A DNA stretch of 64,000 nucleotides, taken from contig JAPLFG010000003.1 of assembly GCA_026390795.1 (NCBI GenBank), positions 558,001 through 622,000 of the forward strand, in the 5' to 3' direction. Each line of letters starts with the position of its first letter. Positions within the stretch are counted from its first letter, which is position 1. Positions 44,279 to 53,751 of the stretch are shown here, in pieces. Under the pieces are notes generated by a model that ran no database searches, was not told the origin of the DNA, and saw nothing but the letters and a program-made list of their open reading frames with translations. The translations under genes and the position numbers were made by a program. The stretch comes from Ignavibacteriales bacterium. GTDB lineage: Bacteria > Bacteroidota > Ignavibacteria > Ignavibacteriales > Melioribacteraceae.

Positions 44279-45655
44279 ATGTTTAATATAGATCTCGACT
44301 TAATAAAAAAATACGATAGACCCGGACCGCGGTACACAAGTTATCCAACAGCCCCGCACTTCAACGATTCATTTACACCGGAAAAATATCTGGACGAAAT
44401 TATTCGGACAAATAATGAAACCAATCCGCCGGAATTATCTCTCTATTATCATCTTCCGTTCTGTGATACGCTTTGTTATTTCTGCGGATGCAACATGATC
44501 ATTACACGCAACCGCGATCGAATTCAAGAATATATCAAGTATCTCAAAAATGAAATTGATATGCTTCGCTCCTACATCGTTCCAGGCCGAAAAGTAGCGC
44601 AGCTTCATTGGGGCGGCGGAACGCCAACACATCTTAATCCGGATGAAATCAAAGACTTAATCTCATTCATCAACAAAAATTTTGATATAAAGAACGATGC
44701 AGAAGAAGGATGCGAAATTGATCCGCGCGGATTAACAAAAGAACATCTTGCTGCACTACGCAGCGGCGGATTTAACCGTATCAGTATGGGCGTTCAGGAT
44801 TTCAATGAAAAAGTTCAGAAAGCTGTTAACAGAATTCAGCCTGAAGAAATGACACGGCAAGTTGTAAACTGGGTGCGCGAACTCGGATTCAAAAGCATAA
44901 ATCTGGATTTGATGTACGGACTCCCCTTTCAATCTTTAGAAACTTTTGAAAAGACCGTTGATGCAACAATCGATATTTCTCCCGACCGGATTGCAGTATT
45001 TAACTATGCTCACGTTCCCTGGATGAAAAAACATATGGCTCTGATCAAACCGGAAGATTTACCGGTGCCTGAAGAAAAATTAGAAATCCTTAAAATGACA
45101 ATCGAAAAACTTACAAGTGCCGGATATGTTTTTATAGGAATGGATCACTTTGCAAAACCGGATGATGAACTTGCTATTGCTCAGCGTGAAAAAAAATTAT
45201 ACCGGAACTTTCAAGGTTACAGCACACACGCAGGCACCGATTTATACGGAATGGGAATTACAAGTATAAGTCAAGTCGGCCGTTCTTATTCTCAAAATTT
45301 GAAAAAAGAAAAAGAATATTTCGACGCACTAAATAATGAGACTCTACCGATAGAACGCGGGGTGTATTTAAGCAACGATGATATTCTGCGCCGTTATGTA
45401 ATTACAAAAGTGATGTGTGATTTCGAACTTGATTTTCCATCCGTTGAAAAACAATTTGGAATTGAGTTCGATAAATATTTTAGCCTGGCTATTAAAGGAA
45501 TGGATGAATTTATTCGCGATGGTCTTGTTGAGATCAAAAATAGAAAACTTACTGTTACACAGATGGGCAGACTTCTCATACGTAACATCGCGATGAATTT
45601 TGACGGATACATTGAACGCAAAGAAGATACAGCAAGATATTCGAGAACAGTATAA
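44279..45655 (+). CDS. hemN: Oxygen-independent coproporphyrinogen-III oxidase
   Basis: 458 residues. The start LIKKYDRPGPRYTSYPTAPHF is specific to true HemN rather than HemW. The radical SAM cluster motif is in FCDTLCYFCGCN (C-x3-C-x2-C plus the extra HemN Cys), followed by the glycine-rich HWGGGTPTHL, EIDPRG and DLMYGLP. The C-terminal HemN domain is present. It oxidatively decarboxylates two propionates to give protoporphyrinogen IX without oxygen. Its use supports an anaerobic or low-oxygen life style. The ATG is preceded by ACTGGAGTAGAA. Confidence 0.95.
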   Translation: MFNIDLDLIKKYDRPGPRYTSYPTAPHFNDSFTPEKYLDEIIRTNNETNPPELSLYYHLPFCDTLCYFCGCNMIITRNRDRIQEYIKYLKNEIDMLRSYIVPGRKVAQLHWGGGTPTHLNPDEIKDLISFINKNFDIKNDAEEGCEIDPRGLTKEHLAALRSGGFNRISMGVQDFNEKVQKAVNRIQPEEMTRQVVNWVRELGFKSINLDLMYGLPFQSLETFEKTVDATIDISPDRIAVFNYAHVPWMKKHMALIKPEDLPVPEEKLEILKMTIEKLTSAGYVFIGMDHFAKPDDELAIAQREKKLYRNFQGYSTHAGTDLYGMGITSISQVGRSYSQNLKKEKEYFDALNNETLPIERGVYLSNDDILRRYVITKVMCDFELDFPSVEKQFGIEFDKYFSLAIKGMDEFIRDGLVEIKNRKLTVTQMGRLLIRNIAMNFDGYIERKEDTARYSRTV

Positions 45656-45675
45656 TTTTTAGAAAGGAAAATCTT

Positions 45676-46629
45676 TTGCAGAAAACTGCTGTGGTATTAT
45701 TCAATCTTGGCGGACCGGATTCGATCGAGGCGATCGAACCGTTTTTATACAATCTTTTCTGCGATCCGGATATTTTTAATTTACCCTTTGGACAAAAACT
45801 TTTTGCAAAATTAATTTCAAGCAGACGTGCACCAAAAGTCGCAAACGAGTACAAACTCATAGGCAGCAAGTCTCCAATTAACGAATGGACTGAAAAACAG
45901 AGAGGGATGCTTCAAGAATTTCTGCGCAAAGATTTTCCATCTTTGGATGTTTATACAGCTATGCGTTACTGGAAACCGTTGACAGATGAGATTGTAGTTA
46001 AAGTTGAAAATGCAAAGTATGATAAAATTGTTTTGCTTCCTCTCTATCCTCATTACTCTATTACTACAATCGGCTCTTCCTTCAACGAGTGGAATCGGCA
46101 CTACAAAGGCGATTCTTCAAAGCTGGTTTATATCAATGAATTCTATCTGAATGAAAAATATATTGCGGCAATCAACCAGAGAATTGATGAAACAATTCTG
46201 AGATTTCCGGAACAAGTTAGGAATGATATACAGATCGTTTTCAGTGCGCATGGAACGCCGGTTAGTCTCGTTAAGAAAGGTGATCCGTACAGTAATCATA
46301 TAAAACAAACAGTTGAAGCTGTAATGGGTGCTAGGAATCATTCTCACAAACACCATCTTTGTTTTCAGAGTAAAGTTGGACCCATGAAATGGCTGGAGCC
46401 TTCAACTGCCAGTATGATTGAAGGACTTGCATTAAAGAATAAAAAGAATTTATTGATTGTTCCGATAAGTTTTGTGTCCGATCACGTTGAAACATTATTT
46501 GAGCTTGATATTGAATACCGGCACGTAGCTGATAAAGTCGGAATTGAAAACTATATCGTTATGAAAGGTCTTAACGACTCAGAATTGTTTATTGAAGCGC
46601 TTGCGGAAATTGTAAAAAGTAATATGTGA
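45676..46629 (+). CDS. hemH: Ferrochelatase
   Basis: 317 residues from a TTG start preceded by AGAAAGGA. The N-terminus KTAVVLFNLGGPDS is the family start. Key metal-site motifs are present: YPHYSITTIGSS, VFSAHGTPVSLVKKGDPY with the catalytic His, and ISFVSDHVETLFELDIEY with the second catalytic His-Glu set. The heme pathway class, inserting iron into protoporphyrin IX, agrees with the neighbouring hemN and hemY. No membrane helix is seen. Confidence 0.96.
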   Translation: MQKTAVVLFNLGGPDSIEAIEPFLYNLFCDPDIFNLPFGQKLFAKLISSRRAPKVANEYKLIGSKSPINEWTEKQRGMLQEFLRKDFPSLDVYTAMRYWKPLTDEIVVKVENAKYDKIVLLPLYPHYSITTIGSSFNEWNRHYKGDSSKLVYINEFYLNEKYIAAINQRIDETILRFPEQVRNDIQIVFSAHGTPVSLVKKGDPYSNHIKQTVEAVMGARNHSHKHHLCFQSKVGPMKWLEPSTASMIEGLALKNKKNLLIVPISFVSDHVETLFELDIEYRHVADKVGIENYIVMKGLNDSELFIEALAEIVKSNM

Positions 46630-46713
46630 AATTAAATGCGGCGTTTATAATAAATTCATACAACAAATAAAACGAATTAACATAGTCCAAATAAATACAA
46701 AGCGGAGTTAGAA

Positions 46714-48819
46714 ATGAAATCATCGTTTTTCTTATTAATTGTATTCGTTTTATTATTTTCTAAAATCAATACAGCGCAAGAGATGAAAATGCAGAATCCT
46801 TTTTTCAGTGAATGGAATACTAAATTTCAAACACCACCATTTGATTTGATTAAGAATAAACACTTCATGCCGGCTTATGAAGAAGGAATGAAAGAACAGA
46901 AAGCCGAAGTTGAAACGATAATTAATAATCCGGAAAAACCGACTTTCAAAAATACTATTGAAGCATTTGAAAAGAGCGGAAAACTCTTCACAAAAGTGAA
47001 TAACGTTTTTAATTGTCTTAACGGTGCTAATACGAATGATTCACTTCAAGAAGTTTCTAGAAATGTGGCACCAATGATAGCAAAACACTTTGATGAAATT
47101 TATCTGAACGAAAAATTCTTTGACCGTGTAAAAAGCATCTATCAAGAAAAGGATAAACTCAATCTGACTACTGAACAAAAAGTCGTTCTAGAAAATTATT
47201 ATTTGGATTTCGTACGGGGCGGCGCAAATCTTAACAAGGAAGATCAAGAAAAATTAAAAAAGATCAACGAACAGCTTTCTACTCTTGGAGTTAAATTCGG
47301 CGAGAATATTCTTAAAGAAACAAACGCTGTTGGATTACTTATTGACAACAAAGATGATCTTGCCGGTTTGCCGGCAGACGTTATTCAAGGTGCGGCTGAA
47401 ACAGCAAAAGAAAAAGGATTTGAGGGTAAATGGGCTTTCATACTTCAGAGACCAAGCTGGACTCCATTTCTTCAATATTCCGAAAAAAGAAATCTTAGAG
47501 AAAAATTGTTCAAAGCATATTTAAACCGCGGAAACAATAACGATGAATTCGACACGAAAAAAATTCTCACTAAAATGGCTTCACTTCGTGTAGAGAAAGC
47601 AAAACTTTTAGGATATAAGACATATGCGGATTTCAAACTTGAAATTAATATGGCTAAGAATCCGGATAACGTTTACAAATTTTTAAACGACCTTATGATA
47701 CCGGCTTTGCACCGGGCTAGAATTGAAGCCGATGACATGCAGAAAATGATTGATAATGAAAAAGGCAATTTCCAATTACAACCGTGGGATTGGTGGTATT
47801 ATTCGGAAAAAGTTAAAAAAGAAAAATATGCTCTAGATGAAGAAATGCTTCGCCCTTATTTCAAGTTAGAGAATGTTATTGCCGGAGCTTTTGGGGTCGC
47901 GTCAAAACTTTACGGATTGAAATTCATAGAAAGAAAAGATATTCCAATTTATCATCCAGATGTAAAAGTTTTTGAAGTGACCGAAGCGAACGGAAAACAT
48001 CTTGGAATTTTATATACCGATTATTTTCCTCGCGACAGCAAACGTAGCGGCGCATGGATGAGTGAATTAGTCGGTCAGTCAGATATTGATGGAAAATATA
48101 TTTCGCCAGTTCTTTACAATGTCGGCAATTTTACAAAACCTACAAAAGACAAACCGGCGCTCTTAAGTTTTGATGATGTTTCAACTTTATTTCATGAATT
48201 TGGTCATGCTCTTCACGGATTAATCGGAGTCTCTGTTTATCCGACCGGAAAAAGAGTTCCTGTTGATTTCGTTGAATTGCCGTCTCAAATAATGGAGAAC
48301 TGGGCTTCCGACCCAGAAGTTCTTAAGATGTATGCAAAACATTATAAAACCGGAAAACCGATTCCTCAAGAATTGATAGATAAGATTGTAAAATCCGGTA
48401 AGTTCAACCAAGGATTTGATACAGTTGAATATTTAGCTGCATCTTTGCTGGATATGGATTGGCATACAATTACTGATACAAAAGAAAGAGATGCAATTAG
48501 ATTTGAAAAAGAATCTTTATTAAAATACGGATTGATACCTGAAATCGAATCGCGTTATCAAAGCACGAATTTTCAGCACATCTTTTCGGATGACGGTTAT
48601 GCGGCGGGATATTACGGTTACATTTGGGCTGCAATTCTTGATGCCGATGCTTTCGCTGCTTTCAAAGAGACAAATAATGTGTTTGATGAAAAAACCGCTG
48701 CAGCATTCAGAACTCTTCTTGAAAAAGCCGGTAGTGATGATCCAATGGTCCTATATAAAAAATTCAGAGGAAGAGAACCTAAAGTTGACGCGCTTCTTAT
48801 TAAACGCGGATTGAATTAA
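46714..48819 (+). CDS. Exported M3-family metallopeptidase (oligopeptidase A / Dcp-like)
   Basis: 701 residues with a signal peptide ending near INTAQ. The zinc site is TLFHEFGHALHGL (about 490-502), with the H-E-x-x-H pair and the distal Glu of M3 peptidases in FVELPSQIMENWA. The long helical N-terminal cap (about 30-350) is normal for the family. A signal peptide means it works in the periplasm, as peptidyl-dipeptidases of Bacteroidota often do. Its place between hemH and hemY, in the same direction, is unexplained; it may simply have been inserted. GGAG precedes the start. Confidence 0.9.
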   Translation: MKSSFFLLIVFVLLFSKINTAQEMKMQNPFFSEWNTKFQTPPFDLIKNKHFMPAYEEGMKEQKAEVETIINNPEKPTFKNTIEAFEKSGKLFTKVNNVFNCLNGANTNDSLQEVSRNVAPMIAKHFDEIYLNEKFFDRVKSIYQEKDKLNLTTEQKVVLENYYLDFVRGGANLNKEDQEKLKKINEQLSTLGVKFGENILKETNAVGLLIDNKDDLAGLPADVIQGAAETAKEKGFEGKWAFILQRPSWTPFLQYSEKRNLREKLFKAYLNRGNNNDEFDTKKILTKMASLRVEKAKLLGYKTYADFKLEINMAKNPDNVYKFLNDLMIPALHRARIEADDMQKMIDNEKGNFQLQPWDWWYYSEKVKKEKYALDEEMLRPYFKLENVIAGAFGVASKLYGLKFIERKDIPIYHPDVKVFEVTEANGKHLGILYTDYFPRDSKRSGAWMSELVGQSDIDGKYISPVLYNVGNFTKPTKDKPALLSFDDVSTLFHEFGHALHGLIGVSVYPTGKRVPVDFVELPSQIMENWASDPEVLKMYAKHYKTGKPIPQELIDKIVKSGKFNQGFDTVEYLAASLLDMDWHTITDTKERDAIRFEKESLLKYGLIPEIESRYQSTNFQHIFSDDGYAAGYYGYIWAAILDADAFAAFKETNNVFDEKTAAAFRTLLEKAGSDDPMVLYKKFRGREPKVDALLIKRGLN

Positions 48820-48882
48820 CGTGAAACGGTAAAAGAGAAACGTGAGACGTAATTTATAAATTAAGTATTTCTTCCGTTTCAC
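48820..48882. repeat. Inverted repeat between the M3 peptidase and hemY
   Basis: GTGAAACGG (48821-48829) and CCGTTTCAC (48874-48882) form a 9-bp stem; the adjoining sequence repeats the theme (AAACGTGAGACG, TTTTCACGTTTT). A small palindromic intergenic element, not a terminator since no T tract follows. Confidence 0.55.
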
Positions 48883-48908
48883 TTTTCACGTTTTCCGAAA
48901 AAAAATAT

Positions 48909-50294
48909 ATGACTAACAAAAAATCAGTCACAATACTCGGCGCCGGAATATCCGGATTAGCAACAGCGCATTGGCTTAAGAAAGAAGGATTCGACGTAAA
49001 AATTCTTGAGGTCAAAAATGAACCCGGCGGCGCGATGGAAACTTTCCGTCGGGATGGATTCTTAGTTGACTTTGGACCCAACAGCGGACTTGAAACAACT
49101 CCTCTTATAAGACAGCTCGTTAATGTAGTAGGGCTTTCAGACGAGATGATCTATGCGAGTGATATCTCCAACAAGAGATATATTTTAAGGAACAATCAAC
49201 TTCATGCTTTGCCTACTAGCGCCTCGGTTTTTCTTAAAACAAAATTATTTTCATTAAAAGGAAAACTCCGACTGTTCGGCGAACCGTTTATCGGAAAATC
49301 TAAAGATGGTTATTACCAAAGTATTGCAGAGTTTGTACAAAGAAGACTTGGAAAGGAATTTTTAGATTACGCAATCGATCCATTTGTGAGCGGAGTATTC
49401 GCCGGAGACCCTAATAAATTGAGCGTCAAATCGGCATTCCCAAAATTGTACCGTCTTGAAGAAATTTACGGCGGATTAGTAAAAGGAATGATTAAAGGCG
49501 CACGAGAAAGGAAAAAGCGCGCCGAGGAATCGAAACAAAGTGCAAAAATGTTTTCGTTCACAAACGGCATGCAGACTTTTCCGATGGCAATAGCGAAAAA
49601 TTTAGGTGACTGTATTTCTTACAATTGTAAAGTACAAATTGTAAAACGACCTTCCGATTCTAAAGAAACAACATGGAAAATTTTATACGAGCTGAATGGT
49701 TTACAGCATGAACTTAGTTCTGATATTATATTATCAACTGTACCGGCATATGTAACCTCAAAAATATTCGGTTCTCTTGATGAAAATCTGATCAAGCACC
49801 TTGATGATATTTATTATCCGCCGGTAATGGTTCTATATCTTGGGTTTAACAAAAGCGATATTGGTTTGCCGTTGGATGGATTTGGTTTTTTAATTCCATC
49901 CAAAGAGAAGAAGAAATTTCTTGGTGCAATTTGGAGTTCAACTATCTTTCCAAACCGCTGCCATGATGATAAAGCCGCATTCACACTTTTTGTCGGCGGT
50001 GCGCGCTCGCCTCAATTATTTGATACTGACAAACAAACACTCGTTGATAATGCTTTAAAAGAATTTAAAGAGATAATGCGGATAGATGCCGACCCGATAT
50101 TTCTTCAGGAAAGAATGTGGCAGAAAGCTATTCCCCAATATAATGTTGGTTACATTGAGCACGAGAATTATTTTGATAAATTTGAGAAAGAGAATCCGGG
50201 AATTTTTCTCGGCGGGAACTATCGCCGTGGAATCTCTGTAGGAGATTGTGTTAAGAACTCTGAGATCATTTTTAAAAAAATAATTGCAAATTGA
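48909..50294 (+). CDS. hemY: FAD-dependent protoporphyrinogen oxidase (HemY/HemG type)
   Basis: 461 residues. The dinucleotide fold VTILGAGISGLATAHWLKK is at 7-25, followed by the FAD-contact Glu and the PGGAMET loop, then GFLVDFGPNSGLET, which marks the protoporphyrinogen oxidase group. DPFVSGVFAGDPNKLSVKSAFPKL is another strong signature. The C-terminal FAD motif is IFLGGNYRRGISVGDCV. It oxidises the porphyrinogen to protoporphyrin. Oxygen-linked in characterised cases, it is found here with oxygen-independent HemN. The last bases overlap the left arm of the next four-helix-bundle element. Confidence 0.93.
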   Translation: MTNKKSVTILGAGISGLATAHWLKKEGFDVKILEVKNEPGGAMETFRRDGFLVDFGPNSGLETTPLIRQLVNVVGLSDEMIYASDISNKRYILRNNQLHALPTSASVFLKTKLFSLKGKLRLFGEPFIGKSKDGYYQSIAEFVQRRLGKEFLDYAIDPFVSGVFAGDPNKLSVKSAFPKLYRLEEIYGGLVKGMIKGARERKKRAEESKQSAKMFSFTNGMQTFPMAIAKNLGDCISYNCKVQIVKRPSDSKETTWKILYELNGLQHELSSDIILSTVPAYVTSKIFGSLDENLIKHLDDIYYPPVMVLYLGFNKSDIGLPLDGFGFLIPSKEKKKFLGAIWSSTIFPNRCHDDKAAFTLFVGGARSPQLFDTDKQTLVDNALKEFKEIMRIDADPIFLQERMWQKAIPQYNVGYIEHENYFDKFEKENPGIFLGGNYRRGISVGDCVKNSEIIFKKIIAN

Positions 50295-50724
50295 GAATGG
50301 CTAATTGCAAATTATATGAAAGTATTTGAAAAACAAGTTGAGTATGGGAACCCGGTTTTAGAGAAAAGTTTCAAGTTTGGTGTTAGGATTGTAAAATTTT
50401 ATTCTATACGACTAAAAAATAATTATCAAATCAAAGATTTGTTGAGTCAGATATTAAGAAGCGGTACATCAATTGGCGCCAATATTGCTGAATCTCAAGA
50501 AGCAGTATAAAAGAAAGATTTCATCAATAAACTTTCGATTGCTTTAAAAGAAGCAAAAGAAACTGAGTATTGATTAAGATTATTAAAAGAAGCTTCAGTA
50601 TTAGATGAAAATGAATTCAATAGTTTAAAAAACGATTGCGAAGAATTAATAAAGTTGCTGATTTCTATTTTAAAAAAATTAAAAGAGTAGTCAATTTGCA
50701 ATTCTAAATTCGCAATTCTCAATT
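50289..50724. repeat. Inverted-repeat-bounded element around a decayed four-helix-bundle gene
   Basis: The left arm (50289-50313) starts AATTGAGAAT and ends AATTGCAAATT. The inverse of the right arm (50692-50724) starts and ends the same way with a slightly longer centre. The ends therefore pair over two blocks of 10 and 11 bp. The left arm reaches into the last two codons of hemY. Confidence 0.6.
50316..50690 (+). pseudogene. Four-helix-bundle protein, broken by two in-frame stops
   Basis: The frame reads MKVFEKQVEYGNPVLEKSF, then SQILRSGTSIGANIAESQEAV, then TAA (50508-50510), KKDFINKLSIALKEAKETEY, then TGA (50571-50573), and LRLLKEASVLDENEFNSLKN onward to a final TAG. Everything except the two stops matches a normal family member of about 124 residues. 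The TGA stands where relatives have Trp (YWLRLL) and the TAA where they have a small polar residue, so each is one base change from sense. No frameshift is needed. It is a recent nonsense-mutated copy. Confidence 0.82.
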
Positions 50725-50738
50725 AAGAAGAGGTTATA

Positions 50739-51722
50739 ATGGCAACATTTCCAACAAAAAGATTGCGCAGACTAAGATATAATCCAACAGTACGGGATCT
50801 TGTTCGCGAAACAATATTAACAAAAAATGATTTGATTTATCCTCTGTTTGCAGTTACTGGACAAAAAATAAAAAATGAAATCAAATCGATGCCCGGAGTT
50901 TTTCAAATGTCTGTAGACGGTCTGGTTGAAGAATGCAAGGAAGTTGAAAAACTAGGCATTCCCGCTGTAATTCTTTTCGGAATTCCGGATCACAAAGATG
51001 AAGTCGGATCCGGCGCTTACGATCCAAACGGGATTATTCAACAAGCAGTAAGAGCAATTAAAAAAGAAACAAAAAGATTACTTGTAATAACTGATGTTTG
51101 TTTATGCGAATATACTTCGCACGGACATTGCGGAGTTTTGAACGGAGAAAAAATTCTAAATGACGAAACCGTTGAATTACTTGTAAGGGAATCGGTATCA
51201 CACGCCGAAGCCGGCGCCGATATAATCGCCCCCTCTGATATGATGGACGGAAGGATCGGTGCAATCCGGAAAGGACTAGATGAAAAAGGATTCACTGAAA
51301 TACCGATAATGAGTTATGCAGTTAAATATGCTTCCGGTTATTACGGACCGTTTAGAGACGCAGCAGAGTCCACTCCTGCCTTCGGCGACCGCCGTTCTCA
51401 TCAAATGGACATAGCAAACAGTAATGAAGCCCTACGCGAAGCTGAGAGCGACATCGAAGAAGGTGCCGATATTATAATGGTAAAACCTGCCGGAGCCTAT
51501 CTAGATATAATCTGGCGGGTTAAAGAAAAATTTGGAATGCCGACCGCTGCTTATCAAGTGAGCGGTGAATACTCTATGATTAAAGCAGCCGGAAGAAATG
51601 ATTGGATCGACGAAGAGCGTGTAATGATTGAGTCGCTTATGGCAATAAAACGTGCCGGGGCAGATATGATACTTACATACTTTGCAAAGGATGTCGTAAA
51701 ATATTTAGACAAGTATAAATAA
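50739..51722 (+). CDS. hemB: Porphobilinogen synthase (delta-aminolevulinate dehydratase)
   Basis: 327 residues. The metal site [14 protein letters not shown] (about 118-131) has the three Cys of the zinc-dependent type. The two Schiff-base lysines are in [20 protein letters not shown] and [33 protein letters not shown] is the common start. It condenses two 5-aminolevulinates to porphobilinogen. An unusual feature is that it is separated from hemA-hemE by genes and elements, though all genes lie in the same direction. AGAAGAGG precedes the ATG. Confidence 0.96.
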   Translation: MATFPTKRLRRLRYNPTVRDLVRETILTKNDLIYPLFAVTGQKIKNEIKSMPGVFQMSVDGLVEECKEVEKLGIPAVILFGIPDHKDEVGSGAYDPNGIIQQAVRAIKKETKRLLVITDVCLCEYTSHGHCGVLNGEKILNDETVELLVRESVSHAEAGADIIAPSDMMDGRIGAIRKGLDEKGFTEIPIMSYAVKYASGYYGPFRDAAESTPAFGDRRSHQMDIANSNEALREAESDIEEGADIIMVKPAGAYLDIIWRVKEKFGMPTAAYQVSGEYSMIKAAGRNDWIDEERVMIESLMAIKRAGADMILTYFAKDVVKYLDKYK

Positions 51723-51810
51723 ATTTTTCATGAACAAAAGCTTATTTTAGAATAGAGTAAGAGCATGATTAAGATAATGAACACGATAATTTTGAAACCC
51801 TCAAAAGGAA

Positions 51811-53091
51811 TTGGAAAGTATTTCAGAAGATAATTTAGATAATGTTGGAAAAGATTTCTCTCATGAAAAACCTAAGTTAAGCTGGCAAGCCACATTTGCC
51901 GGGTTACAGCACCGTAATTATCGCCTCTGGTTCATCGGTCAAATAATTTCTTTATTCGGCTCTTGGATGCAGATGACTGCCCAAGCATTCTTCATTTTTG
52001 AATTAACACACTCACCTGCTTTTCTTGGATACGTCGGCTTTGCGAATGGATTACCTTCATGGCTTTTTATGCTTCACGGGGGAGTTATAGCTGACCGGTT
52101 CTCAAGAAAAAAGATTTTGATCATCACTCAAATAATTATGATGGTCCTTGCTTTTGTTCTAGCATTGCTAACTTTTATTCACATTGTACAACCGTGGCAT
52201 ATAATTGCTTTAACATTCTTGCTCGGTATTGCAAACGCATTCGATGCACCCGCGCGACAGGCATTTGTAAACGAGCTTGTTCCCAAAAAAGATCTTCTCA
52301 ATGCAATCGCGCTTAACTCGATGATGTTTCATTCAGCCGCCGCAATTGGACCTGCCGTTGCTGGAATTACATACGCTGTTTTGGGTCCAGCATGGTGTTT
52401 TGTTATAAACGGAATTTCCTTTCTTGCGGTTATTTATAATTTGGTTAAGATGAAATTTGAGCCGTCAACAAAGAAAACAATGAACAAGTCGGTAAGCCGG
52501 GATTTATTCGATGGATTAAAATATCTGAAGACTCAAAAACAAATTCTTCTTATAATGCTGATCATCTCATTCTCAACAATGTTCGGATTAAGTATCGCAA
52601 CGTTGTTTCCGGCATGGGCAGTAAAAGTATTGCACGGCGATGCAACCACCAACGGCTTACTTCAAGCATCGCGCGGAGTTGGGGCAGTACTTTGCTCTCT
52701 AGTTATTGCCTCATTTAGTAAATACCTTTCAAGAGGAAAGGTGCTTGTCTTCGGTTTATCATCACTTCCAATCTTTATGATCCTGTTTTCATTTAACAGT
52801 TCATTTATCCTTTCGGCATTAATTCTGGTTGGAATTGGTGCCGGTATTATCGCGGTTAATAATCTTGCAAACGGATTAGTTCAAACTCTTGTTACGGAGG
52901 AATTCCGCGGAAGAGTTATGGGAGTTTACAGTTTTAGCTTTTTCGGATTTATGCCAATCGGCGCATTATGGATTGGAATGTTAGCCGAAGAATTAACATC
53001 CCCTCAAGCAATTATGATAAATGCCTTTATTTTATTAATCTTCACAATAATTATCTGGTTTCTTTCGCCGCGATTAAGAAAGAGCAATTAA
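51811..53091 (+). CDS. MFS transporter, EntS-like (MFS_3)
   Basis: 426 residues with twelve hydrophobic helices after a 35-residue hydrophilic start; only a TTG (51811) is available as a start in this frame after an upstream stop, preceded by AAAAGGAA. Landmarks of the MFS_3/EntS branch: HRNYRLWFIGQIISLFGSWMQ, VIADRFSRKKILI (helix 2-3 Asp/Arg loop), DAPARQAFVNELV and GRVMGVYSFSFFG. Members export siderophores or drugs. Its location inside the heme region could hint at porphyrin or heme efflux, but the sequence does not show it. Confidence 0.86.
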   Translation: MESISEDNLDNVGKDFSHEKPKLSWQATFAGLQHRNYRLWFIGQIISLFGSWMQMTAQAFFIFELTHSPAFLGYVGFANGLPSWLFMLHGGVIADRFSRKKILIITQIIMMVLAFVLALLTFIHIVQPWHIIALTFLLGIANAFDAPARQAFVNELVPKKDLLNAIALNSMMFHSAAAIGPAVAGITYAVLGPAWCFVINGISFLAVIYNLVKMKFEPSTKKTMNKSVSRDLFDGLKYLKTQKQILLIMLIISFSTMFGLSIATLFPAWAVKVLHGDATTNGLLQASRGVGAVLCSLVIASFSKYLSRGKVLVFGLSSLPIFMILFSFNSSFILSALILVGIGAGIIAVNNLANGLVQTLVTEEFRGRVMGVYSFSFFGFMPIGALWIGMLAEELTSPQAIMINAFILLIFTIIIWFLSPRLRKSN

Positions 53092-53095
53092 TTTT

Positions 53096-53602
53096 TTAAA
53101 TCTCAATTTCTTTCGGATCAGAATCAGTTTCAACAATCATCCATTCATTTTCGCTCCGGTCAAAATCAGCAATTTTTTCCAATGGCACTTTTAAATATTT
53201 GCCCGCAGCTGTAACTGCAATATCTCCGTTGCTAAGAATAATTTCGCCGGTTCCTTCAAACATTCTGTTATTTTCATTTGTAATTCTTCCAATAACTTTC
53301 AGTTCCTCGTTCAATGGAATCGGTTTTTTGAATTTGACATTCAAATCAATTGTAACGCCCCAAACTTCCGTCTCATATTTATTAAGAATTGCCCGTCCAA
53401 TTGTTTCATCAAGAATTGCCGATGCAATTCCGCCATGCAGTCTGCCGGGATAGCTTTGATGTTCTTCCGTCGGAGTGAATAGAGCAATCAATTCTTGATT
53501 TTCTGTTATATAAAAATGAGCGTGGATGCCGAATTTATTCTTTAATCCGCACACAAAACATAATTTGGAATTATGCTGCTTGCCTATAATTTGATGCTTC
53601 AT
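53096..53602 (-). CDS. PaaI-type hotdog thioesterase
   Basis: 168 residues. The N-terminal CFVCGLKNKFGIHAHFY (about 16-32) is a Cys-pair motif of the PaaI/4HBT family. The core helix is YPGRLHGGIASAILDETIGRAIL with the His-Gly-Gly and the catalytic-side Asp/Glu. A C-terminal tail of about 40 residues is added. It probably hydrolyses acyl-CoA; the substrate is unknown. It is the only minus-strand gene within the heme region and faces the MFS gene with four bases between the stops. Confidence 0.85.
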   Translation of the reverse strand: MKHQIIGKQHNSKLCFVCGLKNKFGIHAHFYITENQELIALFTPTEEHQSYPGRLHGGIASAILDETIGRAILNKYETEVWGVTIDLNVKFKKPIPLNEELKVIGRITNENNRMFEGTGEIILSNGDIAVTAAGKYLKVPLEKIADFDRSENEWMIVETDSDPKEIEI

Positions 53603-53751
53603 TCATATCTCCAATTACTATATCAAAAAATAGATAGAATCTTGTATGTTCGCCAAGTTGATTTCAAAATAATTTTTTATAACGGATTTTATAATTAATT
53701 TTGACACAAATTTTTTAACATAAACGATTTCGTTTAATAAATGGAAAAGAT

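Noticed and set aside
50316-50690. Stop-codon recoding (TGA as Trp) in the four-helix-bundle gene
   Set aside because: TGA does stand at a Trp position, but a TAA in the same frame also has to be passed and other genes in the window end normally in TGA, so decay by point mutation is simpler.
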